A DNA stretch of 64,000 bases from Pandoraea bronchicola (GCF_902459805.1 NZ_CABPST010000002.1:372001-436000), one strand, 5' to 3'. Shown: positions 19,328 through 30,123, counted from the stretch's first letter. The notes: generated by a model not told the origin, from the letters alone. A program made the numbers and translations.

Positions 19328-19531
19328 TCAGGCAGGTTGGTCCGGCATTTGCTGCACTTGCAGCAGGGTGATCGTGTCCTTGATTTTCAGACGGCGCTTC
19401 TTGAGCCGGGTGACCTGAAGTTCGTCGTACGTAGGCTCGGTCAACAATTTGTCGATCAGGAAGTCCAGATCCCGGTGTTCGATCTGCAACTCGATGATGC
19501 GGCGCCCAATGGAGTGAAGATCCTGCTGCAT
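19328..19531 (-). CDS. YdcH/DUF465 family small protein
   Basis: A 67-residue charged helical protein of the DUF465/YdcH family, recognised by IIELQIEHRDLDFLIDKL near the N-terminus and a Lys/Arg-rich second helix RLKKRRLKIKDTI. Members are small cytosolic coiled-coil proteins without a settled function. The start at 19531 has AGGAG about ten bases upstream. It lies 80 bases upstream of the helicase on the same strand, so the two may be co-transcribed. Confidence 0.8.
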   Translation of the reverse strand: MQQDLHSIGRRIIELQIEHRDLDFLIDKLLTEPTYDELQVTRLKKRRLKIKDTITLLQVQQMPDQPA

Positions 19532-19650
19532 CGTGGCAACTCTCCTGCGACTCTCAAATGATTCCGGTTCCTGTGGAAGGTGTGCGAGTACAAACGGTGC
19601 TACGGCAGGCCGTGCAGCGCAGGGCGCCGCCGGCCAGCCTATCGCGGCGG

Positions 19651-20544
19651 TCATTGCAACGCCTTTTGTGCCGGCGAACTGCCCGATTGCGAATCGTTGC
19701 GGCGCTCGTCGGACTTCTTCTGGCGCTCGATGGCTTCCTGCTGCTTCTGGTTGTACTTGCGCACGTTCTCTTCGCGCTCGGCCGCCTTCTGCGCCGCCGT
19801 TGCCTTCGCGTCGTCGAGCTTCTGTTGCTGCCCGGCCTGCTTGGCATTGTACTGTTCAGCGTTAGCTGCGCGCTCCGGGGCCTTGCCCGTACGCTCGGTC
19901 ACACGCTGTTGATATTCGGCTTGCTTGGCCTGGTAATCGGAGACGTTCTGCGCCCGTTCTGCGGCACGCTGCGGCGCTTCAGCCGCCGTTTGTGCGCGCT
20001 TTTCGGCAAGACGCTCGTCACGTTCCTGCGCACGTGCCCGGCGCTCCTGATCTTCGAGCACCAGCCGCTGGCTGCGAACGGCTTTCAGCTCGTCGCGCTG
20101 CTTGTCCCGAGCGCTTTCGATGCAATAGTTCACGAAGAACTTCGACGCGCACTCGTACTTCGCTTCCTCGAAACGATAGTCGATCCATGCGCGCTGACGA
20201 TCGAGCACGGCGCGGCGGCCGGCGAAGTCGTCGTCGGCAGGGTGCAGATCGAGCTGGTCATCGTAGGCAACGGGCTTATCGTCCTCAGCGGCAGCCGCGG
20301 CGGCACTCGCCTTGCTGGCCGGTGACGGCGTGCGATCGGCCGTGGCATCGAACGGGACATGCGGCACACGGAGCTGTTCGGTCGTACGGCCCGCGGCCTC
20401 AACGGCCGAAAGCCCCTGAGCGAGCGCTGCGCCGGGCACGACGCCAGCTGCCGTCATGATGCCGAACGCCCCAACCGCGCTCAACGACACACGCACGTGA
20501 TGGCGCGAATACAGGCGCGAAAACAATTTTTCGAAGGAAATCAT
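19651..20544 (-). CDS. Exported coiled-coil protein, hypothetical
   Basis: A 297-residue protein with an Arg/His-rich n-region, a hydrophobic h-region (SLSAVGAFGIMTAAGVVPGAAL) and a likely cleavage after ALA. The mature part has a short segment with two cysteines (KYECASKFFVNYCIESARD) and then more than 120 residues dominated by Gln, Glu, Lys, Arg and Ala, with heptad-like spacing typical of long coiled coils. I know no function; similar exported proteins occur in Burkholderiaceae. An upstream methionine at 20577 is an alternative start. Divergent from tex. Confidence 0.7.
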   Translation of the reverse strand: MISFEKLFSRLYSRHHVRVSLSAVGAFGIMTAAGVVPGAALAQGLSAVEAAGRTTEQLRVPHVPFDATADRTPSPASKASAAAAAAEDDKPVAYDDQLDLHPADDDFAGRRAVLDRQRAWIDYRFEEAKYECASKFFVNYCIESARDKQRDELKAVRSQRLVLEDQERRARAQERDERLAEKRAQTAAEAPQRAAERAQNVSDYQAKQAEYQQRVTERTGKAPERAANAEQYNAKQAGQQQKLDDAKATAAQKAAEREENVRKYNQKQQEAIERQKKSDERRNDSQSGSSPAQKALQ

Positions 20545-20649
20545 GAAGTTGAGCAGAGTGATGCCAAATTTTAGCATTGCCTGCCCGGACGCGCCCGCGG
20601 TTTATGGCAAAATGCCCCGCTCCTGGCACTTGGGTAACTCGCAACACTC

Positions 20650-22998
20650 ATGACGCAAAACGTAGCCCTTAAGATCGTTCAACGCATCGCCGACGAACTC
20701 AGCGTGCAGCCGCGTCAGGTCGCCGCCGCCGTGCAATTACTGGACGAAGGCGCCACTGTGCCCTTCATCGCTCGCTACCGCAAGGAAGTGACCGATAACC
20801 TCGACGATACGCAGTTGCGTACGCTGGAAGAGCGCCTGCTTTATCTTCGCGAGCTGGAAGAGCGCCGTGCGGCGATCCTGGCAAGTATCGACGAGCAAGG
20901 CAAGCTGACCGACGAACTGCGCACCGCCATCGAGGCGGCCGACACGAAGCAGACGCTCGAAGATCTTTATCTCCCCTACAAGCCGAAGCGCCGCACCCGC
21001 GCGCAAATTGCCCGCGAAGCCGGTCTCGACCCGCTCGCACAGGCGTTGCTCGCCGACCCGACGCTCGACCCGCAAACCGAAGCCGCCAGGTTTGTCGACG
21101 CTGAAAAGGGCGTGGCCGACATCAAGGCTGCACTCGATGGCGCCCGCGACATCCTGTCGGAACAGTTCGGCGAGACGGCCGAATTGCTCGGCAAGCTGCG
21201 CGACTACCTGTGGAATCAGGGCGTCGTGTCGTCGAAGGTCGTCGAAGGCAAGGAAAGCGAGGAAGGTGAGAAATTCCGCGATTACTACGACTACGCCGAG
21301 CCGATCGCTGCGGTGCCGTCGCACCGCGCGCTCGCCCTCTTCCGTGGCCGCAACCTCGGCATTCTGATGGTCAAGCTGGGCCTCGGCGAAGAACTCGACG
21401 CCCAGATCCCGCATCCGTGTGAAGGTGTGATCGCGGGTCATTTCGGCATTCGCCAGCAGAACCGCGCCGCCGACAAGTGGCTGGCGGACGTTTGCCGCTG
21501 GTGCTGGCGCGTGAAGGTGCAGCCGCATCTGGAATCGGAACTGCTCACGCAGATGCGTGAAAGCGCCGAGAACGAGGCGATTCGCGTGTTCGCGCGCAAC
21601 CTCAAGGCACTGCTGCTCGCCGCGCCTGCCGGTCCGAAGGGCGTGATCGGTCTGGACCCGGGCTTGCGCACCGGTGTGAAGGTGGCCGTGGTCGACCCCA
21701 CGGGCAAGCTGTTGGGCACCGACACCATCTACCCGCACGAGCCGCGCCGCGACTGGGACGGCTCGCTCGCACGACTCTCGAAGATCGCCGCCGCGACCGG
21801 CGCGGAACTCGTGAGCATCGGTAACGGCACGGCCTCGCGCGAAACCGACAAGCTCGCGCTCGAGCTGATCAAACGCCACCCCGAACTCAAACTTCAAAAG
21901 ATCGTCGTGTCCGAAGCGGGCGCCTCGGTATATTCGGCCTCCGAATTCGCCGCGAAGGAATTCCCTGACCTCGACGTGTCGCTGCGTGGCGCCGTTTCCA
22001 TCGCTCGCCGCCTGCAAGACCCACTGGCCGAACTCGTCAAGATCGAGCCGAAGGCTATCGGCGTGGGCCAGTATCAGCACGACGTGAATCAACGCGAGTT
22101 GGCACGCATGCTCGACGCCGTGGTTGAGGATTGCGTGAACGCCGTGGGCGTGGACGTCAACACTGCGTCGGCACCGCTGCTCGCCCGTGTTTCGGGCCTG
22201 AACAGCACGCTCGCGAAGAACATCGTCGACTTCCGCGACAGCAACGGTCCGTTCCCGAATCGCGAGTCCCTCAAGAAGGTGCCGCGTCTGGGCGACAAGA
22301 CGTTCGAGCAGGCGGCCGGCTTCCTGCGCGTGAATGGCGGCGACAATCCGCTCGATCGCTCGTCGGTCCACCCGGAAGCGTATCCGGTCGTGGAGCGCAT
22401 TCTGGCCAAGATCAAGAAGACTATCGGCGACGTCATGGGCAACGGCTCGGTCGTACGCAGCGTCTCGGCGAGCGAATTCGTCGACGAACGTTTCGGCCTG
22501 CCGACCGTCAAGGACATCCTGACCGAACTTGAGAAGCCGGGCCGTGATCCCCGCCCTGAGTTCAAGACCGCGACATTCCAGGAAGGCGTCGAGAAGCTCA
22601 CCGATCTGAAACCGGGCATGCAACTCGAAGGCGTGGTGACGAACGTGGCCGCCTTCGGAGCGTTCATCGATATCGGTGTGCATCAGGACGGTCTGGTGCA
22701 CGTCTCTGCCATGTCGACGAAGTTCATCAAGGACCCGCACGAAGTCGTGAAGGCCGGCGACATCGTGAAGGTCAAGGTGCTCGAAGTCGATCCGCGCCGT
22801 CAGCGTATCTCGCTCACCATGCGACTGAACGATGATCTGCCGGTGGCCGGCGCGACCGATCGCCCGAGCAGCGGCGGCGGTGCACGCGGTGGTAGCAATG
22901 GTAGCGGCGGCGGCCATCGTGGCGGTGGCGGCGGCCGTCAACGCGAGCCGGAGACGGTGAGCGCCATGGCCGCGGCTTTCGCCAAGCTCAAGCGCTAA
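20650..22998 (+). CDS. tex: Tex-family S1 RNA-binding transcription accessory protein
   Basis: Tex, 782 residues, a nucleic-acid-binding protein that affects transcription and toxin or RNA metabolism in several bacteria. Domain order is visible: N-terminal helical Tex_N, YqgF/RNase H-like domain ([19 protein letters not shown]), helix-hairpin-helix motifs ([19 protein letters not shown] and the following [16 protein letters not shown]), and an S1 domain near residues 650-725 ([19 protein letters not shown]). A Gly/Ser/Arg-rich tail of about 45 residues follows. No strong ribosome binding site was seen before the ATG. Confidence 0.95.
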   Translation: MTQNVALKIVQRIADELSVQPRQVAAAVQLLDEGATVPFIARYRKEVTDNLDDTQLRTLEERLLYLRELEERRAAILASIDEQGKLTDELRTAIEAADTKQTLEDLYLPYKPKRRTRAQIAREAGLDPLAQALLADPTLDPQTEAARFVDAEKGVADIKAALDGARDILSEQFGETAELLGKLRDYLWNQGVVSSKVVEGKESEEGEKFRDYYDYAEPIAAVPSHRALALFRGRNLGILMVKLGLGEELDAQIPHPCEGVIAGHFGIRQQNRAADKWLADVCRWCWRVKVQPHLESELLTQMRESAENEAIRVFARNLKALLLAAPAGPKGVIGLDPGLRTGVKVAVVDPTGKLLGTDTIYPHEPRRDWDGSLARLSKIAAATGAELVSIGNGTASRETDKLALELIKRHPELKLQKIVVSEAGASVYSASEFAAKEFPDLDVSLRGAVSIARRLQDPLAELVKIEPKAIGVGQYQHDVNQRELARMLDAVVEDCVNAVGVDVNTASAPLLARVSGLNSTLAKNIVDFRDSNGPFPNRESLKKVPRLGDKTFEQAAGFLRVNGGDNPLDRSSVHPEAYPVVERILAKIKKTIGDVMGNGSVVRSVSASEFVDERFGLPTVKDILTELEKPGRDPRPEFKTATFQEGVEKLTDLKPGMQLEGVVTNVAAFGAFIDIGVHQDGLVHVSAMSTKFIKDPHEVVKAGDIVKVKVLEVDPRRQRISLTMRLNDDLPVAGATDRPSSGGGARGGSNGSGGGHRGGGGGRQREPETVSAMAAAFAKLKR

Positions 22999-23025
22999 GC
23001 CGCGCGTCACTCACGCGCTGCGACA

Positions 23026-23060
23026 GGCCCGCCATCTTCGGATCGCGGGCCTTTTCTTTT
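23026..23060 (+). terminator. Rho-independent terminator of tex
   Basis: Perfect stem GGCCCGC/GCGGGCC with a 12-base loop, followed by TTTTCTTTT. Confidence 0.8.
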
Positions 23061-23072
23061 GCCGACGAGATG

Positions 23073-23110
23073 AAAAAAGCCGGTGGAGATTTCGCTCCAC
23101 CGGCTTTTTT
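23073..23110. terminator. Bidirectional terminator between tex and kup
   Basis: A-run, stem GCCGGTGGAG/CTCCACCGGC with a six-base loop, then T-run: works in both directions for the convergent tex and kup transcripts. Confidence 0.88.
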
Positions 23111-23153
23111 GTACCGCGTGCTACGCCCGCATCGCGAAGACGCAGAACCGCCG

Positions 23154-25046
23154 TCAAATCTCGATCTTCGTGCCCAGCTCGACCACGCGGTTCGCGGGAA
23201 TGCTGAAGAAGTCGGTCGGCTTGGCGGCGTTCTGATGCATCCATGCGAACAGCCGCTCGCGCCAGATCGACATGCCCGGCAGCTTCGTCGGCACCACGGT
23301 CTCGCGCGCGAGGAAGAACGACGTATCCATCAGCTCGAAGTGCATATCCGTCTTCTGCTCAAGCAAATTCAGCACTTCCTTCACGTCGGGCGTCTCGTTG
23401 AAACCGAACGTGGCGACCACGCTGTACAGGCCACCGGTGTGATCTTTGGCCTCGATGCGGTTGGCATCTTCGACATACGGCACATCGACCGTCCGGAAGG
23501 TCAGGAAGATGGTGCGCTCGTGCAGGATGCGGTTGTGCTTGAGGTTGTGCAGCAAGCTCACCGGCACCTGCGTGTTGCCCCCCGTCAGGTAAATCGCGGT
23601 GCCCGCCACGCGATGCGGCGGATGCGCGAGCAGGCCCTGCAGGAACGGTCCGAGCGGAATACCGTCGGCCGCCGTACGCTCGCGCAGCAATTGACGGCCC
23701 TTATGCCAGGTCATCAGCATGAAGAACAGGAATGCGCCCAGCGCCAGCGGCAACCAGCCGCCCTCTTCGACCTTGATCAGGTTCGCGCCAAAGAACGCGA
23801 AGTCGACCACGAGGAAGCCGGCAATGATCAGCGCCACCAGGAACTTGTTCCAGTTCCAGACCTTGACCATGACCACGCAGGCGAGAATCGTCGTGATGAC
23901 CATCGTCGTCGTCACGGCAATACCGTACGCGGCCGCCAGATTGCTCGACGACTTGAACGCCAGCACGATCCAGACGATGACCAGCAGCAAAGCCCAGTTG
24001 ATCACCGGCATGTAGATCTGTCCGATCTCGCGATCCGACGTGTGCATGATCTTCATGCGCGGCACGTAGCCGAGCTGAATGGCCTGACTGGTCAGCGAGA
24101 ACGCCCCCGAGATCACGGCCTGCGAGGCGATCACGGTGGCCGCCGTCGCCACGATCACCAGCGGCAGCAGCGCCCACTCGGGTGCGAGCAGGAAGAACGG
24201 ATTCTCGATGGCCTTCGGGTTCGTGAGCAGCAGCGCGCCCTGCCCGAAGTAGTTCAGCGCCAGCGCGGGGAACACCAGGACCGTCCACGCAAAGCGGATC
24301 GGACGAATCCCGAAGTGCCCCATATCGGCATACAGCGCCTCGGCCCCGGTCAACACCAGGAAGACTGAGCCGAGCACGATGTAGGCTTGCAGCGCGTGCG
24401 TGCGAATGAAGTGGATGCCGTAGTACGGGTTGATGGCCTTGACGATCTCGGGTGCGGCGCCGATGTTGTACACGCCGAGCACGCCGAGAATCACGAACCA
24501 CGTCACCATCACCGGGCCGAAGAGGCGTCCGACCTTGGCTGTGCCGGACTTCTGCATCGAGAACAGAATGATGAGAATGACGATGGTGATCGGCAACACG
24601 AAGCGCGAGAGGGAGGGCGCGGCGATTTCCAAGCCCTCGACTGCCGACATCACGGAGATGGCCGGGGTGATGACCGCATCGCCGTAGAACATGCAGGCGC
24701 CGAACATGCCGAGCATCATCAGCACCGATGCCCATTTGCTACCGGCACGCACGCTGCGCAGGCTGAGCGCCATGAGCGCAAGTACGCCGCCCTCGCCACG
24801 ATTGTCCGCACGCATCACGAACAACACGTACTTGAGGGAAACAACGATCACCAGCGCCCAGAAGATCAGCGAGATGATGCCGAATACAGCTTGCGGGGTA
24901 AACGGAATGCCATGTTGCGGATCGAAACATTCCTTGAGCGCATAGAGCGGGCTGGTGCCGATATCGCCGAAGACCACGCCGATGGCCGCCACCATGAGCG
25001 CGGGCATGGCCTGAGGGCGCTGCCCGTGTCGTATGTTTTGCGTCAT
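23154..25046 (-). CDS. kup: Low-affinity potassium uptake protein Kup
   Basis: Proton-coupled K+ transporter of the inner membrane, 630 residues. The N-terminal segment [18 protein letters not shown] is the family signature. About twelve hydrophobic segments follow (residues ~15-460) and a soluble C-terminal part of about 160 residues includes GTAIYLTGG, typical of the family. The ATG at 25046 is the only reasonable start. Upstream, 432 bases separate it from the DUF2968 gene on the same strand. Confidence 0.95.
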   Translation of the reverse strand: MTQNIRHGQRPQAMPALMVAAIGVVFGDIGTSPLYALKECFDPQHGIPFTPQAVFGIISLIFWALVIVVSLKYVLFVMRADNRGEGGVLALMALSLRSVRAGSKWASVLMMLGMFGACMFYGDAVITPAISVMSAVEGLEIAAPSLSRFVLPITIVILIILFSMQKSGTAKVGRLFGPVMVTWFVILGVLGVYNIGAAPEIVKAINPYYGIHFIRTHALQAYIVLGSVFLVLTGAEALYADMGHFGIRPIRFAWTVLVFPALALNYFGQGALLLTNPKAIENPFFLLAPEWALLPLVIVATAATVIASQAVISGAFSLTSQAIQLGYVPRMKIMHTSDREIGQIYMPVINWALLLVIVWIVLAFKSSSNLAAAYGIAVTTTMVITTILACVVMVKVWNWNKFLVALIIAGFLVVDFAFFGANLIKVEEGGWLPLALGAFLFFMLMTWHKGRQLLRERTAADGIPLGPFLQGLLAHPPHRVAGTAIYLTGGNTQVPVSLLHNLKHNRILHERTIFLTFRTVDVPYVEDANRIEAKDHTGGLYSVVATFGFNETPDVKEVLNLLEQKTDMHFELMDTSFFLARETVVPTKLPGMSIWRERLFAWMHQNAAKPTDFFSIPANRVVELGTKIEI

Positions 25047-25478
25047 AAGGTTTGGGTAATCGCTTTATTGCGCTGCACAAAATGGCCGCTATTCTAACTG
25101 GGCGCCGGTTCCCTCGCCAGTCCGGACAGGTGCTAAGTGCCAGACGTCTTACATGACATGCTCCGCTAGGATAATTCGAGCTGCGCCCCGTGACCAGTGC
25201 GGCACAGCAAGGGTTTAGCCTCCCCCGCCGGTCGCGGCATAGCGCACAGGGCACCGCATTTCGAGTTGCAAATGAGAGACATCCGCCAAACATGCGCGAT
25301 TCGCATGTCGACAGCCTCGTCAATTACGTGTAGTGGCCGTGCGCACAACGCGGCATCGCCCGCCAGACGGGCATCTGCGGCCCGGCCACGACACGCTCGC
25401 CCATGAAAAAAGCCGCCAGAAGGCGGCTTTCCCATATCTTGAGACGCCAACCGGAAACCGGCCGGCGCGCAACAGCGC
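25047..25478. other. Intergenic region upstream of kup
   Basis: 432 bases with no convincing gene. The left part should hold the kup promoter; TAGAAT near 25095 on the minus strand is a possible -10 but no matching -35 is clear. The right end carries the terminator of the DUF2968 gene. Confidence 0.6.
25405..25430 (-). terminator. Rho-independent terminator of the DUF2968 gene
   Basis: Stem AAGCCGCC/GGCGGCTT; on the minus strand it is followed by TTTTTT. Confidence 0.85.
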
Positions 25479-26207
25479 TTAATGACGACGCGTCGTTTTG
25501 CGGTTGCCGGTGCCCTTGACCGAGCGCACGAGTTCCGAATCGGCGCTGTTCTGCTCGGCTTCCAGCGAACGGATCTGGCCTTGCAGGTCTGTCAGGCGAA
25601 TACGCGCAGCGGCACGTTCGGTTTCCAGTGCCGAGGCTTGCTCACGCACGGCCTGCTGGTTCTGGGCCAGCGCCTGTTCCTGCTGACGCTGGATCGCGAG
25701 GTCGTTCTGCACTGCATTCAGGCGCGCTTCGCTGTCGGCAAGCTGGCGTTCCATCAACGCCTTTTGGGCTTCGAGCTTGATGCGACGGATTTCCACATCG
25801 GCAAGCACCTGTGTCTGGCGGACGAAGTCGCTGTACAACGCTTCGGCCTTCTTCTCATTGCTCACCTTCACGACGCGCCAGAACTGGCCTTCATGGAACA
25901 GGGCAACGTAATACCCCATCGTCTGCGGATAGAACAACAGGCTTGCCCCGTAGCGGCCGTTGTACGTGGTACGAAGTTCGGTGACTTCCTTGCTCTGGAT
26001 GCGATCGCGCAGTTCCTGAATCGCCCCCGACGCGGCTGCCGGCGCCGTGGCCGATTGCGCAGGCACTGCCGGAGCCGCGAGCTGAGCGGGCGTTGCGCCG
26101 GTCACATCCCTGACCGCGTCTGCAGCACCTGCTGACGTTCCCCAGGCTGTCAGGCATGCCACCCCCACGCCCAACCAAAACCGCCCCCGGCAATCACTGA
26201 TTTTCAT
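25479..26207 (-). CDS. DUF2968 family exported protein
   Basis: A 242-residue protein with a Sec signal peptide (basic MKISDCRGR, hydrophobic FWLGVGVACLTAWG, cleavage near SAGAA). The conserved DUF2968 part is about residues 65-135 (ELRTTYNGRYGASLLFYPQ and MGYYVALFHEGQFWRVVK), followed by a long Gln/Glu/Arg-rich coiled coil (residues ~140-225) and a basic tail. Members are exported proteins of Burkholderiaceae with no known role. It lies just downstream of the Tad pilus locus on the same strand, separated by 325 bases, so joint function is possible but not shown. Confidence 0.8.
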   Translation of the reverse strand: MKISDCRGRFWLGVGVACLTAWGTSAGAADAVRDVTGATPAQLAAPAVPAQSATAPAAASGAIQELRDRIQSKEVTELRTTYNGRYGASLLFYPQTMGYYVALFHEGQFWRVVKVSNEKKAEALYSDFVRQTQVLADVEIRRIKLEAQKALMERQLADSEARLNAVQNDLAIQRQQEQALAQNQQAVREQASALETERAAARIRLTDLQGQIRSLEAEQNSADSELVRSVKGTGNRKTTRRH

Positions 26208-26532
26208 CTGATCTGTTTTCCTGTTATCGACCGGATCGTTCCACGACCCTTATTCGTCGCATTCAATCGCCACCCCGGACTCCGTCCCGAGGATCTGAGA
26301 CCTGCGTATTTGTGGAATGATAACCGCATGCCCGTAATAGCCGACAATTCTATCCATTGAGGCGCGCTCTTCCAAGCGGGGAATGCGTTATTGTTCGTGC
26401 GCGATTTCATCTGTTGATACCGCGCAACTACGGGGCCTGCGCGAGTTCCTGCAAGCGGAACTCCCTTGTCAGACAAATCCCGTCATTGGAACGAAAATCG
26501 AGCCGTTGCCCACGCAAGCGGCGGGCGCAGGT
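26208..26532. other. Intergenic region between the DUF2968 gene and the sigma-54 activator gene
   Basis: 325 bases with no convincing gene. It is less GC-rich than its surroundings in the part near 26320-26420 and should hold the promoter of the DUF2968 gene; AGGAAA lies about 14 bases before that start. I saw no clear terminator for the activator gene. Confidence 0.5.
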
Positions 26533-27930
26533 TCACGCTTCGTACTCGTTCGCCAGTTCCGAGTCGTTGCCGAGGATCTGATATTTGCGCATTTTTTCCC
26601 ACAGCACCTTGCGGCTGATGCCCAAGGCGTTGGCAGTGTCCTGACGCCGCCAGCCATTGGCGTCGAGCGCCGTGACGATGCGTGCCCGCTCGGTGGCGTC
26701 CCAGCGGGCGCGCTCTGTCAGCGCCCCGCCGCGCGATACATCGTCGCCACGCACGGCCGTGCCGATGGAAAGCGCGTCGAAGATCGGGCGGATACGCCGT
26801 TCGTCCCAACCGCCCAGTTGGCGGTAGATGATGCCGACGCGCTCGGCGATATTGCGCATTTCGCGTACGTTGCCGGGAAACACCCCGCCCTCGACCAGCT
26901 CGCGCAGCCATGGCGGCACCTGCGCACCGACCTCGCTATTGCCCACTACCTTGCCGAGGTAGGCCGTGAAGACAGCGAGCTTATCGACAGGCCCGCGCTC
27001 TTCCAGGCTCGGGATATGCAGTTCGATCACGGCGAGCCGGTAAAACAGGTCGGCGCGAAACAGTTCGTCGCGCACCATCGTCTTGAGGTTCTTGTTGGTG
27101 GCCGCCACGAGCCGGAAGTCGAGCTTTACCGGCTGCGCCGACCCCAGGCGTGTCACCGCGCTGTCCTCCAGCACCCGCAGCAGCTTGACCTGCTGGTACA
27201 GCGGCAGATCGCCGATTTCGTCGAGGAAGAGCGTACCGTCGTTGGCTTGTTCGAAATAACCCTTGTGGGAATAGAGTGCGCCGGTGAAGGCGCCTTTGGC
27301 GTGACCGAAGAAATGCGACTCGAACAGGCCGTCGGGAATCGCGCCGCAGTTCACGGCGACGAACGGCCCCTGGCCGTAGTGGCTCTGCTTGTCGTGCAGC
27401 AAGCGGGCGATGCGCTCCTTGCCCACCCCGGTCTCGCCGTGGATGAGGACATTCGAATCGCAGTCGGCAAAGGCGTCCACCTCGGCGAGCAGCCCGAGCA
27501 TCGCGCTCGACTGAGCGACGAGCGGGTCGGCAGGTACCGGCGTGCGGTCGGCTTCGGCGATGGCGCCCGAGAGTTTGAAAATGAGCGTACGCAGTTCCGC
27601 ACCGGTGAAGTCGAGCGTGAGGATATTGCTGTACTCGGGCGGATAAACGCTCGGATCGTTCTCGCGCGGCGTGGTCGCGACCCAGATCACGGGCATGCCA
27701 TGGCCCAACTGCCATTCCTGTGCGTTGGTCGAAGCACCTTCGATCACCGACACGCTGACCACAGCGATGGACGGACGCGCCTTGGTGCGCTCGCGCGACA
27801 GATCCACGCCGTCGGCGCGAATGACTTCCATGTCGAAGCTCGCGAGGCAATGCGCGACACGGTCGGCAATATCCGACTTGCCTTCCCACACATAGACGTC
27901 GAGATCTTCACGTACTGGCTTGCTTTTCAT
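26533..27930 (-). CDS. Sigma-54-dependent transcriptional activator (enhancer-binding protein)
   Basis: AAA+ activator of sigma-54 RNA polymerase, 465 residues. N-terminal ~140 residues look like a divergent receiver (strands [10 protein letters not shown] and PVIWVAT) without the usual acidic pocket and phospho-aspartate, so it is probably not controlled by a histidine kinase; this layout recalls VpsR/FleQ-like regulators, some of which sense cyclic di-GMP. AAA+ domain: Walker A GETGVGKE at 165-172, GAFTGA at 213-218, Walker [13 protein letters not shown]-terminal Fis-type helix-turn-helix ([21 protein letters not shown]). Last gene of the tad locus. A sigma-54 promoter at 42031 is the obvious candidate target. 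Confidence 0.93.
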   Translation of the reverse strand: MKSKPVREDLDVYVWEGKSDIADRVAHCLASFDMEVIRADGVDLSRERTKARPSIAVVSVSVIEGASTNAQEWQLGHGMPVIWVATTPRENDPSVYPPEYSNILTLDFTGAELRTLIFKLSGAIAEADRTPVPADPLVAQSSAMLGLLAEVDAFADCDSNVLIHGETGVGKERIARLLHDKQSHYGQGPFVAVNCGAIPDGLFESHFFGHAKGAFTGALYSHKGYFEQANDGTLFLDEIGDLPLYQQVKLLRVLEDSAVTRLGSAQPVKLDFRLVAATNKNLKTMVRDELFRADLFYRLAVIELHIPSLEERGPVDKLAVFTAYLGKVVGNSEVGAQVPPWLRELVEGGVFPGNVREMRNIAERVGIIYRQLGGWDERRIRPIFDALSIGTAVRGDDVSRGGALTERARWDATERARIVTALDANGWRRQDTANALGISRKVLWEKMRKYQILGNDSELANEYEA

Positions 27931-28038
27931 GCTTTTCCGCTGGTCGACGCACGCCCTCGGCGTTTGTCATGGTGAAGTTCAGTGTTTCGGTCTTGCTTCG
28001 TTTGCGCTCCGGCTGAGGCCCCGTCGTGCGGGGCCCCG

Positions 28039-30123
28039 CTAATACACCAGTTGGACGAGTCCGTTCTGGCAGTTGATGCTGTCAACGGTGACGGTCGTCA
28101 TGCCGAGCGTGATGCCCAGCGACGACAGCAACGTATTGAGCAGATTGCTCAGCGGCGTGAGCATCGGGTTGAGCAAGGTGTAGAGAATGCTGCCTAACAC
28201 CGAGGAAATGTCCGAGGTGCCTATCGACCCCGAGACGCTGTCGATGCGGCACTGATTCGCCCCGCTTCCCATCAGATTGCACACCAAGTCCGATACCCCG
28301 CCCAATAGGCCACTCACGATCCCGCCTAGTGTATTGAGCAGCCCGGAGACAAGCCCCCCCACGCCGCCCAAAACTTGTGGAAGGTTGAGTGTCAGCACGC
28401 CACCGAGCGTGGTACCCAGCGCATTGGTCGTTGCCTTGAGTCCCGAGGCGGCAGAACTGAGGAACGCATTGACCGTCGAGACGGTGACACCGGCCGCCGC
28501 CGCCGGCACGTTGCCGACCAGGCCGGAGCCGATCGTGCCCGACGTCGATGTTCCCGACGCGCTCACGTCCAGTGACAGTCCCGCAAGCAGCGCGGTGACG
28601 ATCTGAGTCAGGTTCACACTGGAACCGACCGGGCCGATTGCCTGCGGGAAAGGGCCGGCAAACGTCATCGGCGCAGGCGAATTGGTCACGAGCGACAAGT
28701 TGACGTTGCCGCCGACGTCGATCAGATTGAGCAACGTCGCGATTTTCGTTCGTTGCGTCATGAGCGTGGTACAGCTCGCCGGGTTGGTCGTGACATCCAC
28801 CCCGCTGGCTGTGTCGCCCACACACACGTTCACCAGTCCCGAAGTGACCTGCAGCGTTGCCGAGGGTGTAGCACCGCATTGCAGTGCCGTGACCTTGGCC
28901 GTCGACTGCGCTACCTCAAGCACGAGTGGCAGTTTCAGTACCGTGCCCAGACCATTGAGCAGTCCGCCAAGCATGCCAGCCGACGAGTTGACCGTCAGGA
29001 ACAGACGCACCTGCGCCGTCGTCGCCGTCGCCCCCACACCGCCCACGCCAACCTGTGGCGGCGAAATGACCCGTGCCACGACCGACACCGTGCCGCCCAG
29101 AATCGACAGTGATGGAATCGCCACCGCGTTGTTGCTATTGGCACCGACGATCGCTGCGGTAATCAGATCGGCGACACCGATATTGGCGGTGAGTGCATTC
29201 GCCGCGCTCACCCCCGCCGCATCGATATTGGCGATGATGCCCGGCGTCGTCGCGGTCCCGAGCAAGTTGATCGGCAGGTTCAGCACCGGGCTGCCGGCGA
29301 ACACGTTGATGAGATTGTTCATTGCCGAGACAGATGCCGAGAGTGCGCCATTTTGCGTGGCAAGCGCCGTATTCGTCGCGCTCAGCAACGCCCCCACCGT
29401 CAGATTTTTCACGGCCGCCACCCCCGTGAGCGAGGCCACCGAGACGTCCCCTGTGATACCCACCCCGAGCGCCTGCAACAGCCCCTGGGGCGTGATGTTC
29501 ACACCGACAAGTTGCTGAGCCGCGCCGACGTACAACTGCGGCGAGATGCCCACCGCTGTCAGCAGCGGCGCCAGCACGGAATTGTTGGCGTTGAGCGCGA
29601 GCAACCCCGAATCGACCGTGAACGTCACCACGGCGGGCGACTTGCGTGCAATGGCGGTGGCCGTGATCGTGCGTGTGCCGACGAGTTGGAAGAACGACGG
29701 CACGGACATCGACAGCGTGACCGACACGGCGTTGCCGCTCGCGGCATTGCCTGCGTTAGTGGCAACGAACGTGCCGGGCCCGGAGGCGTTCGCGGCGGGC
29801 GACGTCCAGATGCCGCATGCCGACTTCACCTGCAGCCCGGAGACGTTGCTGCCCATGTTGGACGTAACGTTTGCCTGCGCGACGCTCGCATAGGAGGTCG
29901 TGTTGGCGCACCCCGGAAGGGTTTGCGCACCCGCGAGCGCCGCCATATCCGCAGCTCGCTGCAAGTTACGGCGCTGCATGAACACGTTACCCGCGTCGAG
30001 CGCGAACGCGAGAATCAGCACCACGATCAGAAAGCTGAAGGCCAGAATCGGCACAGAGCCGCGCTGACGTCCGCCGGGAGCCGTCACACGAGCCGTTTGG
30101 CGCACACGCGCACGCGAAGTCAT
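28039..30123 (-). CDS. Large TadG-like pilus-associated protein
   Basis: A 694-residue TadE/G-type protein. It has a basic N-terminus, one membrane segment (VPILAFSFLIVVLILAFALDAG, about residues 24-45) and the TadG hallmark QRRNLQRAADMAALAGAQTL. The rest is a long secreted Asn/Ala/Val/Thr-rich part with several cysteines and many short hydrophobic repeats of the type LLxxLGG, ending in LVQLVY. It starts six bases after the DUF3613 gene in the tad operon. Compared with Aggregatibacter TadG the domain after the membrane segment looks different: no von Willebrand-type metal site (DxSxS) was seen. Probable minor pilin or anchoring component; exact role unknown. Confidence 0.8.
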   Translation of the reverse strand: MTSRARVRQTARVTAPGGRQRGSVPILAFSFLIVVLILAFALDAGNVFMQRRNLQRAADMAALAGAQTLPGCANTTSYASVAQANVTSNMGSNVSGLQVKSACGIWTSPAANASGPGTFVATNAGNAASGNAVSVTLSMSVPSFFQLVGTRTITATAIARKSPAVVTFTVDSGLLALNANNSVLAPLLTAVGISPQLYVGAAQQLVGVNITPQGLLQALGVGITGDVSVASLTGVAAVKNLTVGALLSATNTALATQNGALSASVSAMNNLINVFAGSPVLNLPINLLGTATTPGIIANIDAAGVSAANALTANIGVADLITAAIVGANSNNAVAIPSLSILGGTVSVVARVISPPQVGVGGVGATATTAQVRLFLTVNSSAGMLGGLLNGLGTVLKLPLVLEVAQSTAKVTALQCGATPSATLQVTSGLVNVCVGDTASGVDVTTNPASCTTLMTQRTKIATLLNLIDVGGNVNLSLVTNSPAPMTFAGPFPQAIGPVGSSVNLTQIVTALLAGLSLDVSASGTSTSGTIGSGLVGNVPAAAAGVTVSTVNAFLSSAASGLKATTNALGTTLGGVLTLNLPQVLGGVGGLVSGLLNTLGGIVSGLLGGVSDLVCNLMGSGANQCRIDSVSGSIGTSDISSVLGSILYTLLNPMLTPLSNLLNTLLSSLGITLGMTTVTVDSINCQNGLVQLVY

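Noticed and set aside
20737-23010. 757-codon open frame on the minus strand across tex
   Set aside because: Mirror frame of tex, rich in His/Arg/Leu with no domain or ribosome binding site.
28682-29518. Plus-strand frame rich in Ser/Thr/Pro across the TadG-like gene
   Set aside because: Composition mirrors the low-complexity TadG-like gene; no signal peptide or start site.
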